A stretch of 64,000 nt of DNA, from NCBI RefSeq assembly GCF_014645735.1, contig NZ_BMMH01000001.1:310001-374000 (forward strand), in the 5' to 3' direction. Every line of letters begins with the position of its first letter. The first letter of the stretch is position 1. The stretch comes from Nocardia jinanensis (GTDB lineage Bacteria; Actinomycetota; Actinomycetes; Mycobacteriales; Mycobacteriaceae). The notes beneath the pieces are model-generated. The model was not told where the DNA came from, made no database searches, and saw only the letters and a list, made by a program, of their open reading frames with translations. Position numbers and translations under genes: made by a program. Of this stretch, positions 29,997 to 38,869 are shown one piece after another.

Positions 29997-31595
29997 TCAC
30001 GCTTCGTAGATGGTGACGCCCCGGTGCACGGTGCGCAGGCACCGCGGCAGCTCGGCGTCCGGTGTCAGCGACGGCAGGCCGGGTACCCGCGACCGGGGGT
30101 CGGTGGACCAGCGCTGTACCGAATCCGTGGGCGCGGCGACCACCAACGCACCGGCGTCCCATACCGCGTACGACGCGGGTGCGCCGGGAACCAGGGTCCC
30201 CGCGACCCCGTCCCGCACCCCGCCCGCTCGCCAGGCGCCGCGGGTGGCGGCCGCGAAGGCGGCCCGCGGGGAGAGGCCGTGCCCGGGGGTGCGGTGGTGC
30301 ACCGCCGCGCGGACCGCCGACCACGGATCGAGGGCCGTCACCGGCGCGTCCGAGCCGATGGCCAGCGAAACCCCGGCCGCGGCCATGGCGGCGAACGGGT
30401 TCGAGGCCGCCGCGCGGGTGGCGCCGAGACGTTCGGCATACATTCCGTCGGGCCCGCCCCAGGCCAGGTCGAACGCGGGCTGCACACTCGCGATCACCCC
30501 CCAGGAGGCAAGGGCCTCGATATGCGCCGCGTCGAGCAGTTCCGCGTGCTCCACCCGGTGGCCGCGGGCGGCGACGGCCGGGCCACCCAGGTCGGCGACA
30601 ACCTGCCCGAACCCGGCCACGACCGCTTCGAGCGCGCCGTCACCGATGGCGTGGAAGCCCGCCTGGACGCCCGCTTCGGTACAGGCCCGCACATGGGCGG
30701 CGATATCCGCGGTATCGAGATAGGAGACGCCCGTCCCGGGGTCGTCGGCGTAGGGGTCCCTCAACCAGGCGGTATGCGAGCCGATCGACCCGTCGACGAA
30801 CAGATCACCGGCGAGCCCGTGCGCGCCGAGTCCGGACAGCAGTGCGCGCGCTTCGTCCGCGGTGCGCACCGCCTGCCCCCAGTAGGCCCGCACCTGCACG
30901 CCGTGCTCGAAGGCGAGCAGCTCGCGCAGATCGGTCTCTCCTTCTATATCGGGGCCCGCGCATTCGTGCACCACCGCCACTCCGTGCGCGGCCGCGGCGT
31001 CCAGCGCGGTCCGCCGCGCGGCATCCCGCTGATCCCGGGTGAGCCGGGCCCGGGCGGCGGACCGCACCATGTGGTGCGCCGCCGCCCGGACCGGCTCACC
31101 CGGGGCGAAGCCGAACGCGGAACGCAATCCCGGTACTTCGTCCAGCAGCGCCGAGGAGGCCACCGCCGAATGCGCGTCCACCCGCGCCAGATAGACCACC
31201 TGCCCGGGCCGGGCGGCGGCATCCACTTCGGCGACCGTCGGCGGTCGGCCCTCCGGCCAGCGGCTCTCGTCCCAGCCGTCGGCCAGGATCGCGTCGCCGG
31301 GATGACGGGTGGCGTATCCGGCGATCAGTTCCAGGCAGTGGGTGAGAGATCGCGCCGGGGACAGATCGAGGCCCGAGCGCTGCAAACCGAGCGCGGTGGT
31401 GTGCAGATGGGGTTCCACGAAAGCGGGGGTCACGAAAGCGCCGTCGAGTTCGACGACCTCGGCGTCCGGATGCAGTGCGCGGCCCACATGGTCGGCGCCG
31501 AGCCATACGACGACGCCGTCGGTCACCGCCAGGGCGGTGGCATCGGGCGCACTCGAACTGTAGATCCGGCCTCCGACCAGCAGCTGCGTACTCAC
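29997..31595 (-). CDS. amidohydrolase family protein (YtcJ-like)
   Basis: The 532-residue protein is a metal-dependent amidohydrolase of the YtcJ-like group. The N-terminal sandwich is LVGGRIYSSSAPDATALAVTDG. The HxH metal motif is FVEPHLHTTALG, and later ligands lie in GFHAIGDGALE, HRVEHAEL and IGSDAPVTALDPWSAV. The reaction is probably hydrolysis of a C-N bond in a small amide or cyclic substrate; nothing in the sequence fixes which. GTG 31595 is chosen because residues upstream do not match the family. It diverges from the F420-type gene and precedes lnt. Confidence 0.87.
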   Translation of the reverse strand: MSTQLLVGGRIYSSSAPDATALAVTDGVVVWLGADHVGRALHPDAEVVELDGAFVTPAFVEPHLHTTALGLQRSGLDLSPARSLTHCLELIAGYATRHPGDAILADGWDESRWPEGRPPTVAEVDAAARPGQVVYLARVDAHSAVASSALLDEVPGLRSAFGFAPGEPVRAAAHHMVRSAARARLTRDQRDAARRTALDAAAAHGVAVVHECAGPDIEGETDLRELLAFEHGVQVRAYWGQAVRTADEARALLSGLGAHGLAGDLFVDGSIGSHTAWLRDPYADDPGTGVSYLDTADIAAHVRACTEAGVQAGFHAIGDGALEAVVAGFGQVVADLGGPAVAARGHRVEHAELLDAAHIEALASWGVIASVQPAFDLAWGGPDGMYAERLGATRAAASNPFAAMAAAGVSLAIGSDAPVTALDPWSAVRAAVHHRTPGHGLSPRAAFAAATRGAWRAGGVRDGVAGTLVPGAPASYAVWDAGALVVAAPTDSVQRWSTDPRSRVPGLPSLTPDAELPRCLRTVHRGVTIYEA

Positions 31596-31718
31596 GGGTG
31601 TCCAGTCTGCCGCACCGCCCCGTCGGCCGCGCGGCCCGGTCCCGCCGTCATAGGACCGGGGGTGGGCCGCCACGACGCCGGATCACTCGCCGGGCGACGG
31701 CGAATTACGCTGCCTTCC

Positions 31719-32135
31719 ATGAACAACACGCTCGGTGCGGTCGGCGCGGCCGACTATGTCCTGCTCACCACCTTCCGCAAGGACGGCACCCCGGTGCCGA
31801 CACCGCTGTGGGCGGTGGCCGAGGACGACAAACTCTATGTCTGGACCGTTACCGACAGCTGGAAGGTGAAGCGGCTGCGGCGCAATCCGGAGGTGACGCT
31901 GCAGCCGTGTGATTACAAGGGCACTCCGCGCGGTGCGGTCGTCCACGGCACCGGACGCGTCCTCGACGCCGACGGCGGTGCGCGGGTGCGCCGCCTGATC
32001 CGCCGCAAATACCGGCTCACCGGCCCGCTGGTGGTGTTCGGCAGCACGCTGCGCCGCGGAAAGTCGGGCACCGTCGGCATCGAGATCACCCCGCGCGCCG
32101 AGCCGACCGCCGAGCGGACCCTCGACCCGTCCTGA
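31719..32135 (+). CDS. PPOX-class (split-barrel) F420/flavin-binding oxidoreductase
   Basis: A 138-residue split beta-barrel protein. The opening YVLLTTFRKDGTPVPTPLWAVAEDDKLYVWT and the following SWKVKRLRRNPEVTLQPCD are the standard signature of the actinobacterial F420-dependent PPOX group. Such proteins reduce small substrates with F420H2 or bind flavin. The substrate is unknown. ATG 31719 matches the family length. A paralogue is at 55703-56095. Confidence 0.85.
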   Translation: MNNTLGAVGAADYVLLTTFRKDGTPVPTPLWAVAEDDKLYVWTVTDSWKVKRLRRNPEVTLQPCDYKGTPRGAVVHGTGRVLDADGGARVRRLIRRKYRLTGPLVVFGSTLRRGKSGTVGIEITPRAEPTAERTLDPS

Positions 32136-32142
32136 CAGGTCG

Positions 32143-32859
32143 TCAGGCTCGAGGCCGCAGCCACTCTTCGAGGTCGTCCGCCGCGCCGAGTTCACCGGCC
32201 AGTTCCGCCCGCTCGGCCTCGGTCAACTCGAGCGCCGCCAGGTCGGCCCGGCGCTCGGCGGCCTTGTCCGGATTGTCGCGCGCGACCGCCAGTTCGAGCA
32301 GTGCCGCAAAGGCTCGGGCCCGGTCCACCGGACCGGCCTCGGCGCCGTGCCGGCGCAGCCCGGATTCGAGCGCCCGTTCGGCGGCCTTGTCGTCGTTCTT
32401 GAAATCACGCAGGATCCGGGCGTTGTCGAGGACCCGGGCCAGACCCGACAATTCCACCGAACCACCGTATTCGAGGTCCTCCGGCTCGTCCCTCTGTATA
32501 TAGGTGACCCAGTTGCCGTCCGGGTCGATCACGCTGAACCGGGACTGCCCGGGCCGGAACCGGGTGATCCGGCCGAACCCCTTGGCCGGAATTCGGCCGA
32601 ACTGTTCGCGTAGCGCGGTGGTGAACGCGCGATGGCGCCCGGCGACGTCATCCACGAAGACCAGACAGCCCGTATTGTCGCGCTGTTCGCGACCGGCGGG
32701 CGGATCGGCGAAGTGCAGGTCGCAGCCGTTGGCCGTGAGCGCTCCGTAAACATAGGGCCGGGTCTGTTCGTAAGTGACCGTGTACCCGAGCGCCCGGTAG
32801 AAGCCGAGTGTGCGCACCAGATCATGGGTGGGCAGCACCGGTACCGCGGTATCTCCCAT
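32143..32859 (-). CDS. VOC (glyoxalase/bleomycin-resistance) family protein with a helical C-terminal extension
   Basis: The 238-residue protein begins with a VOC domain (VPVLPTHDLVRTLGFYRALGYTVTYEQ, then FSVIDPDGNWVTYIQRDEPED). It continues with an about 100-residue acidic, Ala/Glu/Arg-rich helical part (AERALESGLRRHGAEAG..) that is not part of the VOC fold. The first part resembles bleomycin-binding resistance proteins. ATG 32859 has GGAGGG 7 bases upstream and is preferred to a TTG at 32874. It is divergent from a PadR gene, with two palindromic operators between, so the pair probably forms an inducible resistance unit. Confidence 0.82.
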   Translation of the reverse strand: MGDTAVPVLPTHDLVRTLGFYRALGYTVTYEQTRPYVYGALTANGCDLHFADPPAGREQRDNTGCLVFVDDVAGRHRAFTTALREQFGRIPAKGFGRITRFRPGQSRFSVIDPDGNWVTYIQRDEPEDLEYGGSVELSGLARVLDNARILRDFKNDDKAAERALESGLRRHGAEAGPVDRARAFAALLELAVARDNPDKAAERRADLAALELTEAERAELAGELGAADDLEEWLRPRA

Positions 32860-32870
32860 CGAGAATCCCT

Positions 32871-32894
32871 CCAATAGTCAAGTTTGACTATTGG
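32871..32894. promoter_or_regulatory. PadR operator candidate 1
   Basis: Perfect inverted repeat: CCAATAGTCAA, GT, TTGACTATTGG. It overlaps the ribosome site and 5' leader of the VOC gene. The core AGTCAA-TTTGACT is repeated at 32919-32932. Confidence 0.7.
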
Positions 32895-32918
32895 AGGGTA
32901 GGTCGCGCCGGGGCGGGA

Positions 32919-32932
32919 AGTCAAATTTGAGT
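32919..32932. promoter_or_regulatory. PadR operator candidate 2
   Basis: AGTCAAATTTGAGT, a 14-bp near-palindrome sharing its core with site 1. The start-to-start distance is 43 bp, about four helical turns, upstream of the PadR gene. Confidence 0.6.
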
Positions 32933-32964
32933 ACCGTACTGTTCCGATATCGGAAGGAGTGACG

Positions 32965-33519
32965 ATGGCGGCGGTACGGTTGCTGGTTCTCGGGGTGGCA
33001 CGTCGGCAGCAGCCGACCCACGGTTACGCGGTACGCCGCGAACTGCTGTCCTGGCGCGCCGATACCTGGACCAATGTGCAGCCCGGTTCGATCTACCACG
33101 CCGTCAAGCAGCTCACCCAGGAGGGAAAGCTCCGCACCCTGGGCACCGAGGAGGGCGGCCGCGGGCCGGGCCGGACCCTGTTCGAACTGACCGACACCGG
33201 CGAGGCAGAGTTCCTGGAACGGATGGACGAAGCTCTGACCAGCGTGGATATGGAGGAACTCGGCGCCGGAATCGCGTTCATGGACGCCCTGCCGCGCGCC
33301 CACGTGATCGCGAAGCTACGCGAACAGCGCGATAACAGTCGCGCGATCCGCGACGACCTGATGACCATGGTCGGCGACTATCCGGGCCGCCACGAACCGC
33401 CGCACGCCACCGATCTGCTCGAACTATGGAGTGGTGTCTTCGACAACCTCACCGGCTGGACCGCCGGGGTGCTCGCCCGATTGGAGAGCGGCGAGTACCG
33501 CATGGCCGACGATTCCTAG
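32965..33519 (+). CDS. PadR-family transcriptional repressor
   Basis: The 184-residue protein has the PadR winged helix: RLLVLGVARRQQPTHGYAVRREL, then NVQPGSIYHAVKQLTQEGKLRTLGTEEGGRGPGRTLFELTDTGEAEF. The C-terminal dimerisation helix pair follows. ATG 32965 is 5 bases after AAGGAG. It is divergent from the VOC gene with two matching palindromes between, so it most likely represses both genes and is released by a small hydrophobic ligand. Confidence 0.9.
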   Translation: MAAVRLLVLGVARRQQPTHGYAVRRELLSWRADTWTNVQPGSIYHAVKQLTQEGKLRTLGTEEGGRGPGRTLFELTDTGEAEFLERMDEALTSVDMEELGAGIAFMDALPRAHVIAKLREQRDNSRAIRDDLMTMVGDYPGRHEPPHATDLLELWSGVFDNLTGWTAGVLARLESGEYRMADDS

Positions 33520-33520
33520 C

Positions 33521-34147
33521 TCAGCCGACGGACTGTACTGCGGCCGCGAGCGCTACCGCCGGCGGTAGCGCGGAATGGGCCGGGCCGGCTTCGAAGGCTT
33601 GGATCACGAGCCCCGCGAGGCGCCGGGAAGCCGCTACCCGGGCCTGTTCCGGGATATCACGGAAGCCTTTGTTCGCCATGAGTACGAGTACCAGATCGTC
33701 GATGACGAAATCCGGGCGCAGGCGCCCCGCCCGCTGGGCTCGACGAGCCAGCCCGGCCGCCGCGCTCAGCGTATGCGCCCGCGATGCGGCGACACTCGCG
33801 GCCGGCAGGGTCGACATGAACGCCTCGGTGAAGCCTCGATCGCGGGTGTGCAGTTCGCAGATCTTCTCGATCACCAAACAGAAACCCCGCCACGGATCGG
33901 GATCCGCACAGCCCTCGTCGACGATGGCACGGCACGCACGCAACTGATCGGCGAAAGCCCCGGCCACCAACTCCTGCTTGGTCGCGAAGTGCCGGTACAG
34001 CGTGGCCGGCCCGACCTCGGCCCGGCGGGCGATCTCGCGCATCGGCACATTCAGGCCGTCGGCGCGGAACAGCGCGCGGGCCGCGTCGAGAAGTCGCTCC
34101 CGGTTGTCCCGGGCATCGGAGCGCATCCGAGACAAATCGTCGATCAT
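33521..34147 (-). CDS. TetR-family repressor
   Basis: The 208-residue protein has a canonical TetR N-terminus: RERLLDAARALFRADGLNVPMREIARRAEVGPATLYRHFATKQELVAGAF. The C-terminal ligand domain is of unknown specificity. It is divergent from a quinone-oxidoreductase-like gene, and a palindrome at 34164-34183 just ahead of its ATG is the likely operator. Its stop codon lies one base from the convergent PadR gene. Confidence 0.92.
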   Translation of the reverse strand: MIDDLSRMRSDARDNRERLLDAARALFRADGLNVPMREIARRAEVGPATLYRHFATKQELVAGAFADQLRACRAIVDEGCADPDPWRGFCLVIEKICELHTRDRGFTEAFMSTLPAASVAASRAHTLSAAAGLARRAQRAGRLRPDFVIDDLVLVLMANKGFRDIPEQARVAASRRLAGLVIQAFEAGPAHSALPPAVALAAAVQSVG

Positions 34148-34163
34148 GCTCCCACTTTAGCTA

Positions 34164-34183
34164 AACGGACGGGGGCGTCCGTT
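34164..34183. promoter_or_regulatory. TetR operator candidate
   Basis: AACGGACG-GGGG-CGTCCGTT: 8-bp arms with a 4-base spacer, 16 bases before the TetR start codon and about 155 bp before the oxidoreductase. Confidence 0.7.
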
Positions 34184-34339
34184 ACCGTCGACCAGGGATC
34201 ACCAGCCGGTGGACGCGCAGCACAGCGGCGTGGACCCGCTCAGCTCGGCGTGGACCCGCCGCCCGCCCGGAGCGACCGGGCGCCGACTCCCCGCGGAGGC
34301 GGCGATCAGCACCAATCGGCACGAGGGAAGAGGTCGACG

Positions 34340-35302
34340 TTGCACGCCATAGCGATCCGGTCGTACGGAGAACCCGAAGGTTTGTCGGTGGTGAATATTC
34401 CGGCACCGCGACCGGCCGCGGGTCAAGTCCTGATCACCACGGAGGCGGTGGGCGTCGGCGGCGTGGACGCCGTCATCCGCCGCGGCACCCTGGCCTCGTA
34501 CGGTTTCCCGGAGGGTTTTGTGCCCGGTAGCGAAGTGGCAGGTATCGTCACCGCGGTCGGCGACGATACCGATGCGTCGTGGATCGGTCGCCGGGTGTGG
34601 GGTTTCACCGGGACCGGTGGCGGTTACGCGGAACAGGCCCTCGCCCCGGTCGAGGAGATCCTCCCCCTTCCCGACGGCCTCTCCGCGGTCGACGCGGTGA
34701 CACTCGGCAGCTCCGGAGTCGTCGCCCATTTCGCCCTCGCACGTGCCCATTTCAGGGCGGGCGAGAAAGTACTGGTCCGCGGCGCCGCTGGAAGTATCGG
34801 GATCGCCGCCGTGCAGCTCGCGGCCCGGCTGGAGGCCGCGGCGGTGGCGGTCACCACGTCGTCGCCGGAACGGGGGCGGCGGCTACGGGAGCTGGGCGCC
34901 ACCCATGTGGCGGACCGTTCCGGCGACGCGGGAGCGCAGGCCCCGGCGGACTACGACGTGATCATCGATATCGTCGCCGGGCCCGATATGCCCTTGTTCT
35001 TCGACCGGCTCGCCCCGAACGGCCGGATGGTCGCGGTCGGTATCGTCGCGGGCCCGCCCCCGGCGGACTTCGGCACAAAGCTGATGGACGCGTTCCGGAA
35101 GTCGCTCTCCTTCGCCACCTTCAGCGCCGACACCGTCCGCCCCGACCACCGGCAGGCTGTGCGAGTTGAACAGTTCGCCGCCGCGAGCCGCCGCGAACTC
35201 GCGACCGTGGTGCACGAAGTACTGCGGCTGGACGAAGCTGTCACGGCGCACCGGAAAATGGATGCCGGAGAGGTCTTCGGCAGGATCGTCCTGAAGCCGT
35301 AG
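34340..35302 (+). CDS. NAD(P)-dependent quinone oxidoreductase-like protein (MDR family)
   Basis: A 320-residue medium-chain reductase without zinc-binding cysteines. It has the N-terminal GroES-like fold (HAIAIRSYGEPEGLSVVNIPAPRP), the acceptor motif VDAVIRRGTLASYGFPEGFVPGSEVAG, and the cofactor loop VLVRGAAGSIGIAAVQLAARL. The start is TTG 34340 with GAAGAGG upstream; no ATG fits the N-terminus. Probably reduces quinones or enones and is repressed by the divergent TetR protein. Confidence 0.85.
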   Translation: MHAIAIRSYGEPEGLSVVNIPAPRPAAGQVLITTEAVGVGGVDAVIRRGTLASYGFPEGFVPGSEVAGIVTAVGDDTDASWIGRRVWGFTGTGGGYAEQALAPVEEILPLPDGLSAVDAVTLGSSGVVAHFALARAHFRAGEKVLVRGAAGSIGIAAVQLAARLEAAAVAVTTSSPERGRRLRELGATHVADRSGDAGAQAPADYDVIIDIVAGPDMPLFFDRLAPNGRMVAVGIVAGPPPADFGTKLMDAFRKSLSFATFSADTVRPDHRQAVRVEQFAAASRRELATVVHEVLRLDEAVTAHRKMDAGEVFGRIVLKP

Positions 35303-35325
35303 CCCTGGGACACAGGTGTGCCGAG

Positions 35326-35844
35326 CTAAGCCGGCTCGCCCTGGTTCCGCTGTTCCGTCGCCGCCGGACGCAGTTCCAGGGTGGTACCCGATTTCGGCCG
35401 CTCGTCGGTGTACCACTCGCTCACCACGACACCGTCGACGATATCGGCGTCGATCACCGTGGGCCGATACGGCGCGGCGGCGGCGATTTTCGCGACCCGC
35501 CGCGCCGCCAGGGCGGCCAGGACGGGGCGGAACAGTGCGCGCGTCGGTGGGAGCAGCATCAACAGCCCCACCACCGAGGTGACCAGACCGGGGACGAACA
35601 TCAGCAGGCTGCCCAGTCCCACCAGCGCGCCGTCGGCGACCGCGGCACCGGGGGTGATCTCGCCGCGAGACGCACGGCGGAATTGCTCACCCACCCGTCG
35701 CCACTGTGATCCGAGCAGCAACATGCCGGCGGCGGAGCTGACGATCAACAGCAGAATCGCGGGAATCGCGCCGAGCCAGGCGACGACGGCGGTGAAGGCG
35801 GCGATCTCGACGACGAGGTAGACGAGGAAACCAAGGGCGGGCAT
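35326..35844 (-). CDS. fxsA: FxsA family membrane protein
   Basis: The 172-residue membrane protein matches FxsA: LGFLVYLVVEIAAFTAVVAWLGAIPAILLLIVSSAAG, then GEITPGAAVADGALVGLGSLLMFVPGLVTSVVGLLMLLPPTR. Named in E. coli for suppressing F exclusion of phage T7; its general role is unclear. ATG 35844 follows AAAGG. In M. tuberculosis fxsA (Rv2053c) lies close to rbpA and lnt, which supports the ancestral order of this region. Confidence 0.92.
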   Translation of the reverse strand: MPALGFLVYLVVEIAAFTAVVAWLGAIPAILLLIVSSAAGMLLLGSQWRRVGEQFRRASRGEITPGAAVADGALVGLGSLLMFVPGLVTSVVGLLMLLPPTRALFRPVLAALAARRVAKIAAAAPYRPTVIDADIVDGVVVSEWYTDERPKSGTTLELRPAATEQRNQGEPA

Positions 35845-35951
35845 GGGCGAACCTTTCGGTCGGACTACCCGTGCAACGAACGAGATGTCCGTTTTGCTCC
35901 CGGACCCTGTGAGTCGGATCCCGAAGCCTCCGGCCACCCGGCCCCGGCCTC

Positions 35952-36611
35952 TCAGCCGCCCGGTCGCACCAGCCCGGTTTCGTAGGCCAGCACCACCGCT
36001 TGCACCCGGTCGCGTAGTCCCAGTTTGGTCAATACCCGGCCGACATGGGTCTTCACGGTCGCTTCGGACAGGAAGAGCTGGCCGGCGATCTCGGCGTTGG
36101 AGCGACCGGCGGCGATCTGTTCGAGCACCTCGCGTTCCCGGGTGGTCAGCACGTCGAGGATCTCCGGATCGCGCGAGGGTGCGGGCTCTTCGGCGATCAG
36201 CCGGTCGAGCAGGCGTTTGGTCACCTTCGGCGACACCACCGCGTCCCCGGCCGCGACACTGCGGATGGCCGAGATCAGATCTTCGGGCGGGGTGTCCTTG
36301 AGCAGGAAGCCGCTCGCGCCGGCGCGCAGCGCGCCCAGTGCGTGTTCGTCGAGATCGAAGGTCGTCATCACCAGGACCCTGGTGCCGTGATCGGCCTCGA
36401 TGATGCGGCCGGTGGCGGTGACCCCGTCCACGACCGGCATCCGGACATCCATCAGCACCACGTCGGGGACCAGTTCGGCGGCGCGGGCGACAGCGGTGGC
36501 ACCGTTGTCGGCCTCACCGACCACTTCGATATCGGGATGCGCGCCGAGCACCATTTTCAGCCCTACGCGCATGAGTTCCTGGTCGTCCACAACGAGCACG
36601 GTGATCGGCAC
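35952..36611 (-). CDS. NarL/FixJ-type response regulator
   Basis: The 219-residue regulator has a receiver domain (VLVVDDQELMRVG, phosphoacceptor D55 in VLMDVRMP, switch Thr in VMTTFD, LLKDTPPEDL) and a C-terminal LuxR helix-turn-helix (TTREREVLEQIAAGRSNAEIAGQLFLSEATVKTHVGRVLTKLGLRDR). GTG 36611 fits the family N-terminus; TTG 36620 is possible. It follows the sensor kinase by 27 bp and should be its partner. Targets are not evident. Confidence 0.93.
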   Translation of the reverse strand: MPITVLVVDDQELMRVGLKMVLGAHPDIEVVGEADNGATAVARAAELVPDVVLMDVRMPVVDGVTATGRIIEADHGTRVLVMTTFDLDEHALGALRAGASGFLLKDTPPEDLISAIRSVAAGDAVVSPKVTKRLLDRLIAEEPAPSRDPEILDVLTTREREVLEQIAAGRSNAEIAGQLFLSEATVKTHVGRVLTKLGLRDRVQAVVLAYETGLVRPGG

Positions 36612-36638
36612 GGAATCCAATGTAGTGGCGGACGCTGC

Positions 36639-37808
36639 CTATTCCGGATCCGGTGTCGACAGCGGAATCCGCGCGTACACCCGCCAGGCGCCGTCGGGCC
36701 GGCGCCCGGCCTCGAGGCTGCCGCCGAGCACCGCCATCCGTTCGCGCATACCGGCCAGGCCCAGTCCGCTGCCCTGAATACGGTCTTCCGGCCGCACCGG
36801 CACGCCGCCGGAGTCGGTGACCTCCACCTCGATGTGATCGGGGTGGCGTCGCACTCGCACCCACGCCTTGGGATGGGCGCCGGCGTGGCGGAGAGTGTTG
36901 GTCAGCGCCTCCTGCACGATGCGATGCGTACCCAGGCTGATCTCGGGCTCGACGCCGTCCAGTTCACCGGACAGTTCCAGCTCGACCGCCAGCCCCGCGT
37001 CCCGCATCAGCTGCACCACCGCCGCGAGCCCCGCCGTGCCGTGCTGGGGTACTTCGTCGGGAGCGTGTTCGGTCCGTAGCAGCGCGACGGTGCGACGGAG
37101 TTCGCGCAGGGCCTCACGCCCGGTTCCGGCGATGGTGACCAACGCCTGTTCCGTGGTGTCGGGGTCGGTGCGCAGGGCGAATCGCGCGCCGTCGGCCTGG
37201 ACGATCATCACGCTCACCGCGTGCGCGACCACATCGTGGAGTTCCCGGGCGATCCGGGTGCGCTCGGCCGAGACCGCGTCGTGTGCGCGGCGTTCCCGAT
37301 CGGAGTCCGAGACTGCGAGCCGGGCCGCCACCTCGGCGTCGTAGGCGCGGCGGGCACCGGTGAACTCCCCCAGCGCCCAGCACAGAGCGAAGAACACGGA
37401 GAGAAACGCACCGTCACCGGCCTTGAATCCGCTCACCAACGCCATCCCGTAGGCGGTGTCGGCGACCAGCGCCAGGACGTACCAGAGCCCGGCGCGCCGG
37501 CCGACGTAGGCCACCAGCGTGTACAGCATGATCCCGTGACCGAGCAGCGCGCCGTGCACCGTGGGGTCGCCGACGATATAGCCGATGGTGCTGGCGCAGA
37601 ACGACAACGCCATGAACGTCACCGCCATCGCCCGCGGGTAGATCCGGCGCAGCGCGATCGGCAGCGGGATGAGCACCGAGAACACCAGGAATGCGGGGAG
37701 GTTGGTGCTGTCCCGGGCCACCGCGAGGTCGAGGAGCAGCAACATCACCGCGAGCACGGAGTCGGCGAAGATGGGGTTGTCTCGGAGCCACAAACTGAAC
37801 CGGCGCAC
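36639..37808 (-). CDS. sensor histidine kinase (HisKA_3/NarX-DesK type)
   Basis: The 389-residue kinase has four or five N-terminal membrane helices within residues 15-145, without a large extracellular sensor. A dimerisation helix with H191 in ARELHDVVAHAVSVM follows. The ATPase domain has the N-box QEALTNTLRHA, the G1 region VTDSGG and GSGLGLAGMRERM. The lack of an outer domain suggests it senses the membrane or an intramembrane signal, as in the DesK and LiaS groups. It heads a two-gene operon with the response regulator. Confidence 0.92.
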   Translation of the reverse strand: MRRFSLWLRDNPIFADSVLAVMLLLLDLAVARDSTNLPAFLVFSVLIPLPIALRRIYPRAMAVTFMALSFCASTIGYIVGDPTVHGALLGHGIMLYTLVAYVGRRAGLWYVLALVADTAYGMALVSGFKAGDGAFLSVFFALCWALGEFTGARRAYDAEVAARLAVSDSDRERRAHDAVSAERTRIARELHDVVAHAVSVMIVQADGARFALRTDPDTTEQALVTIAGTGREALRELRRTVALLRTEHAPDEVPQHGTAGLAAVVQLMRDAGLAVELELSGELDGVEPEISLGTHRIVQEALTNTLRHAGAHPKAWVRVRRHPDHIEVEVTDSGGVPVRPEDRIQGSGLGLAGMRERMAVLGGSLEAGRRPDGAWRVYARIPLSTPDPE

Positions 37809-38027
37809 CCGCCCAGCCTAGATTGCCGATTCCTCGGTCGAGGTCGGTGTTCGTAGGCGAGCGCCTTGCCGGAGAGGACCTCGTCGCGAGCAGGACCTGC
37901 CCGGACCGGATCAGGTGGTGCTGACGCGCGCCGGGGTGCCAGTCATCCTGCGGCGGAGCGCGGCAGGACTCTGGGCGCAGACACCGGGCGAGCAGCCACG
38001 GTATGCGTGAGCGGGTGACCGGAACCC

Positions 38028-38045
38028 GCAAACCGTCTGGTTTGC
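38028..38045. promoter_or_regulatory. inverted repeat just before the TSUP gene
   Basis: GCAAACC-GTCT-GGTTTGC ends 7 bases before the GTG start at 38053. It could be an operator or an RNA hairpin masking the ribosome site. The rest of the 244-bp gap 37809-38052 shows no gene. Confidence 0.4.
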
Positions 38046-38052
38046 TGGGCGG

Positions 38053-38820
38053 GTGGATGTGACCGACTGGCTGATGCTGCTGCCGGCCGCGGCCGCCGCC
38101 GGCTGGGTGGACGCCGTGGTGGGCGGCGGCGGACTGATCGTGCTGCCGACCCTGCTGCTGGTGGCCCCCGGCCTCCCCCCGCAGACCGCGCTGGGCACCA
38201 ACAAACTGTCGGCCGTCGCGGGGACCGCCGCGGCGGCGGCCACCTTCGCCCGGAAGGTCCCGATCCAGTGGTGGTTGCTGATACCCGCCGCGGTGCTGGC
38301 GGCGGCTACCGCGGCCGCGGGCGCGGCGGCGGTCTCGCTCATCGACCGGGACCTGTTCATCCCGATCGTGCTCGCGGTGCTGATCGCGGTGGCGATCTTC
38401 GTGACGGCCCGGCCGTCGATCGGGATCACCCTGGCCACCCATCCGCCGTCGCGGCGCAAGGTCGTACTGGTGGTGGCACTGGCCGCCGGCCTGATCGGCG
38501 CCTACGACGGCCTGCTCGGCCCCGGTACCGGAACATTTCTCATCATCACCTTCGCCACCCTGCTCGGCACCGAGTTCGTGCGAGCGGCCGCGATGGCGAA
38601 GGTGATCAACTGCGGCTCGAATATCGGGGCGCTGATCTACTTCGGTTCCACCGGCCATGTGTTGTGGGCGCTGGGTGGGGCGATGGCGCTGGCCAATATC
38701 GCGGGCGCGGTGGTGGGTTCGCGGATGGCCCTGGACCGGGGCGCGGAGTTCGTGCGCGTGGTGTTGCTGGTGGTCGTGGTGGCGATGGTGATCCGGTTGG
38801 GCTGGCAGCAGTTCGGCTGA
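38053..38820 (+). CDS. TSUP/TauE-SafE family membrane transporter
   Basis: The 255-residue protein has about eight helices and both TSUP landmarks: AAAGWVDAVVGGGGLIVLPTLLLVAPGLPPQTALGTNKLSAVAGT in the first half and the repeat AAGLIGAYDGLLGPGTGTFLIITFATLLG in the second. The family moves sulfite, sulfoacetate or other organic anions. No sulfur gene is adjacent, so the substrate is open. Confidence 0.9.
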   Translation: MDVTDWLMLLPAAAAAGWVDAVVGGGGLIVLPTLLLVAPGLPPQTALGTNKLSAVAGTAAAAATFARKVPIQWWLLIPAAVLAAATAAAGAAAVSLIDRDLFIPIVLAVLIAVAIFVTARPSIGITLATHPPSRRKVVLVVALAAGLIGAYDGLLGPGTGTFLIITFATLLGTEFVRAAAMAKVINCGSNIGALIYFGSTGHVLWALGGAMALANIAGAVVGSRMALDRGAEFVRVVLLVVVVAMVIRLGWQQFG

Positions 38821-38869
38821 GCACGGGCACACCGCCCGCGATTCGCCGCGGCGGACTAAGTTGTGCAGA

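Noticed and set aside
28363-30324. Lnt with a 119-residue N-terminal extension
   Set aside because: The extension is shadow sequence of the amidohydrolase. GTG 29967 with a ribosome site gives the normal Lnt length.
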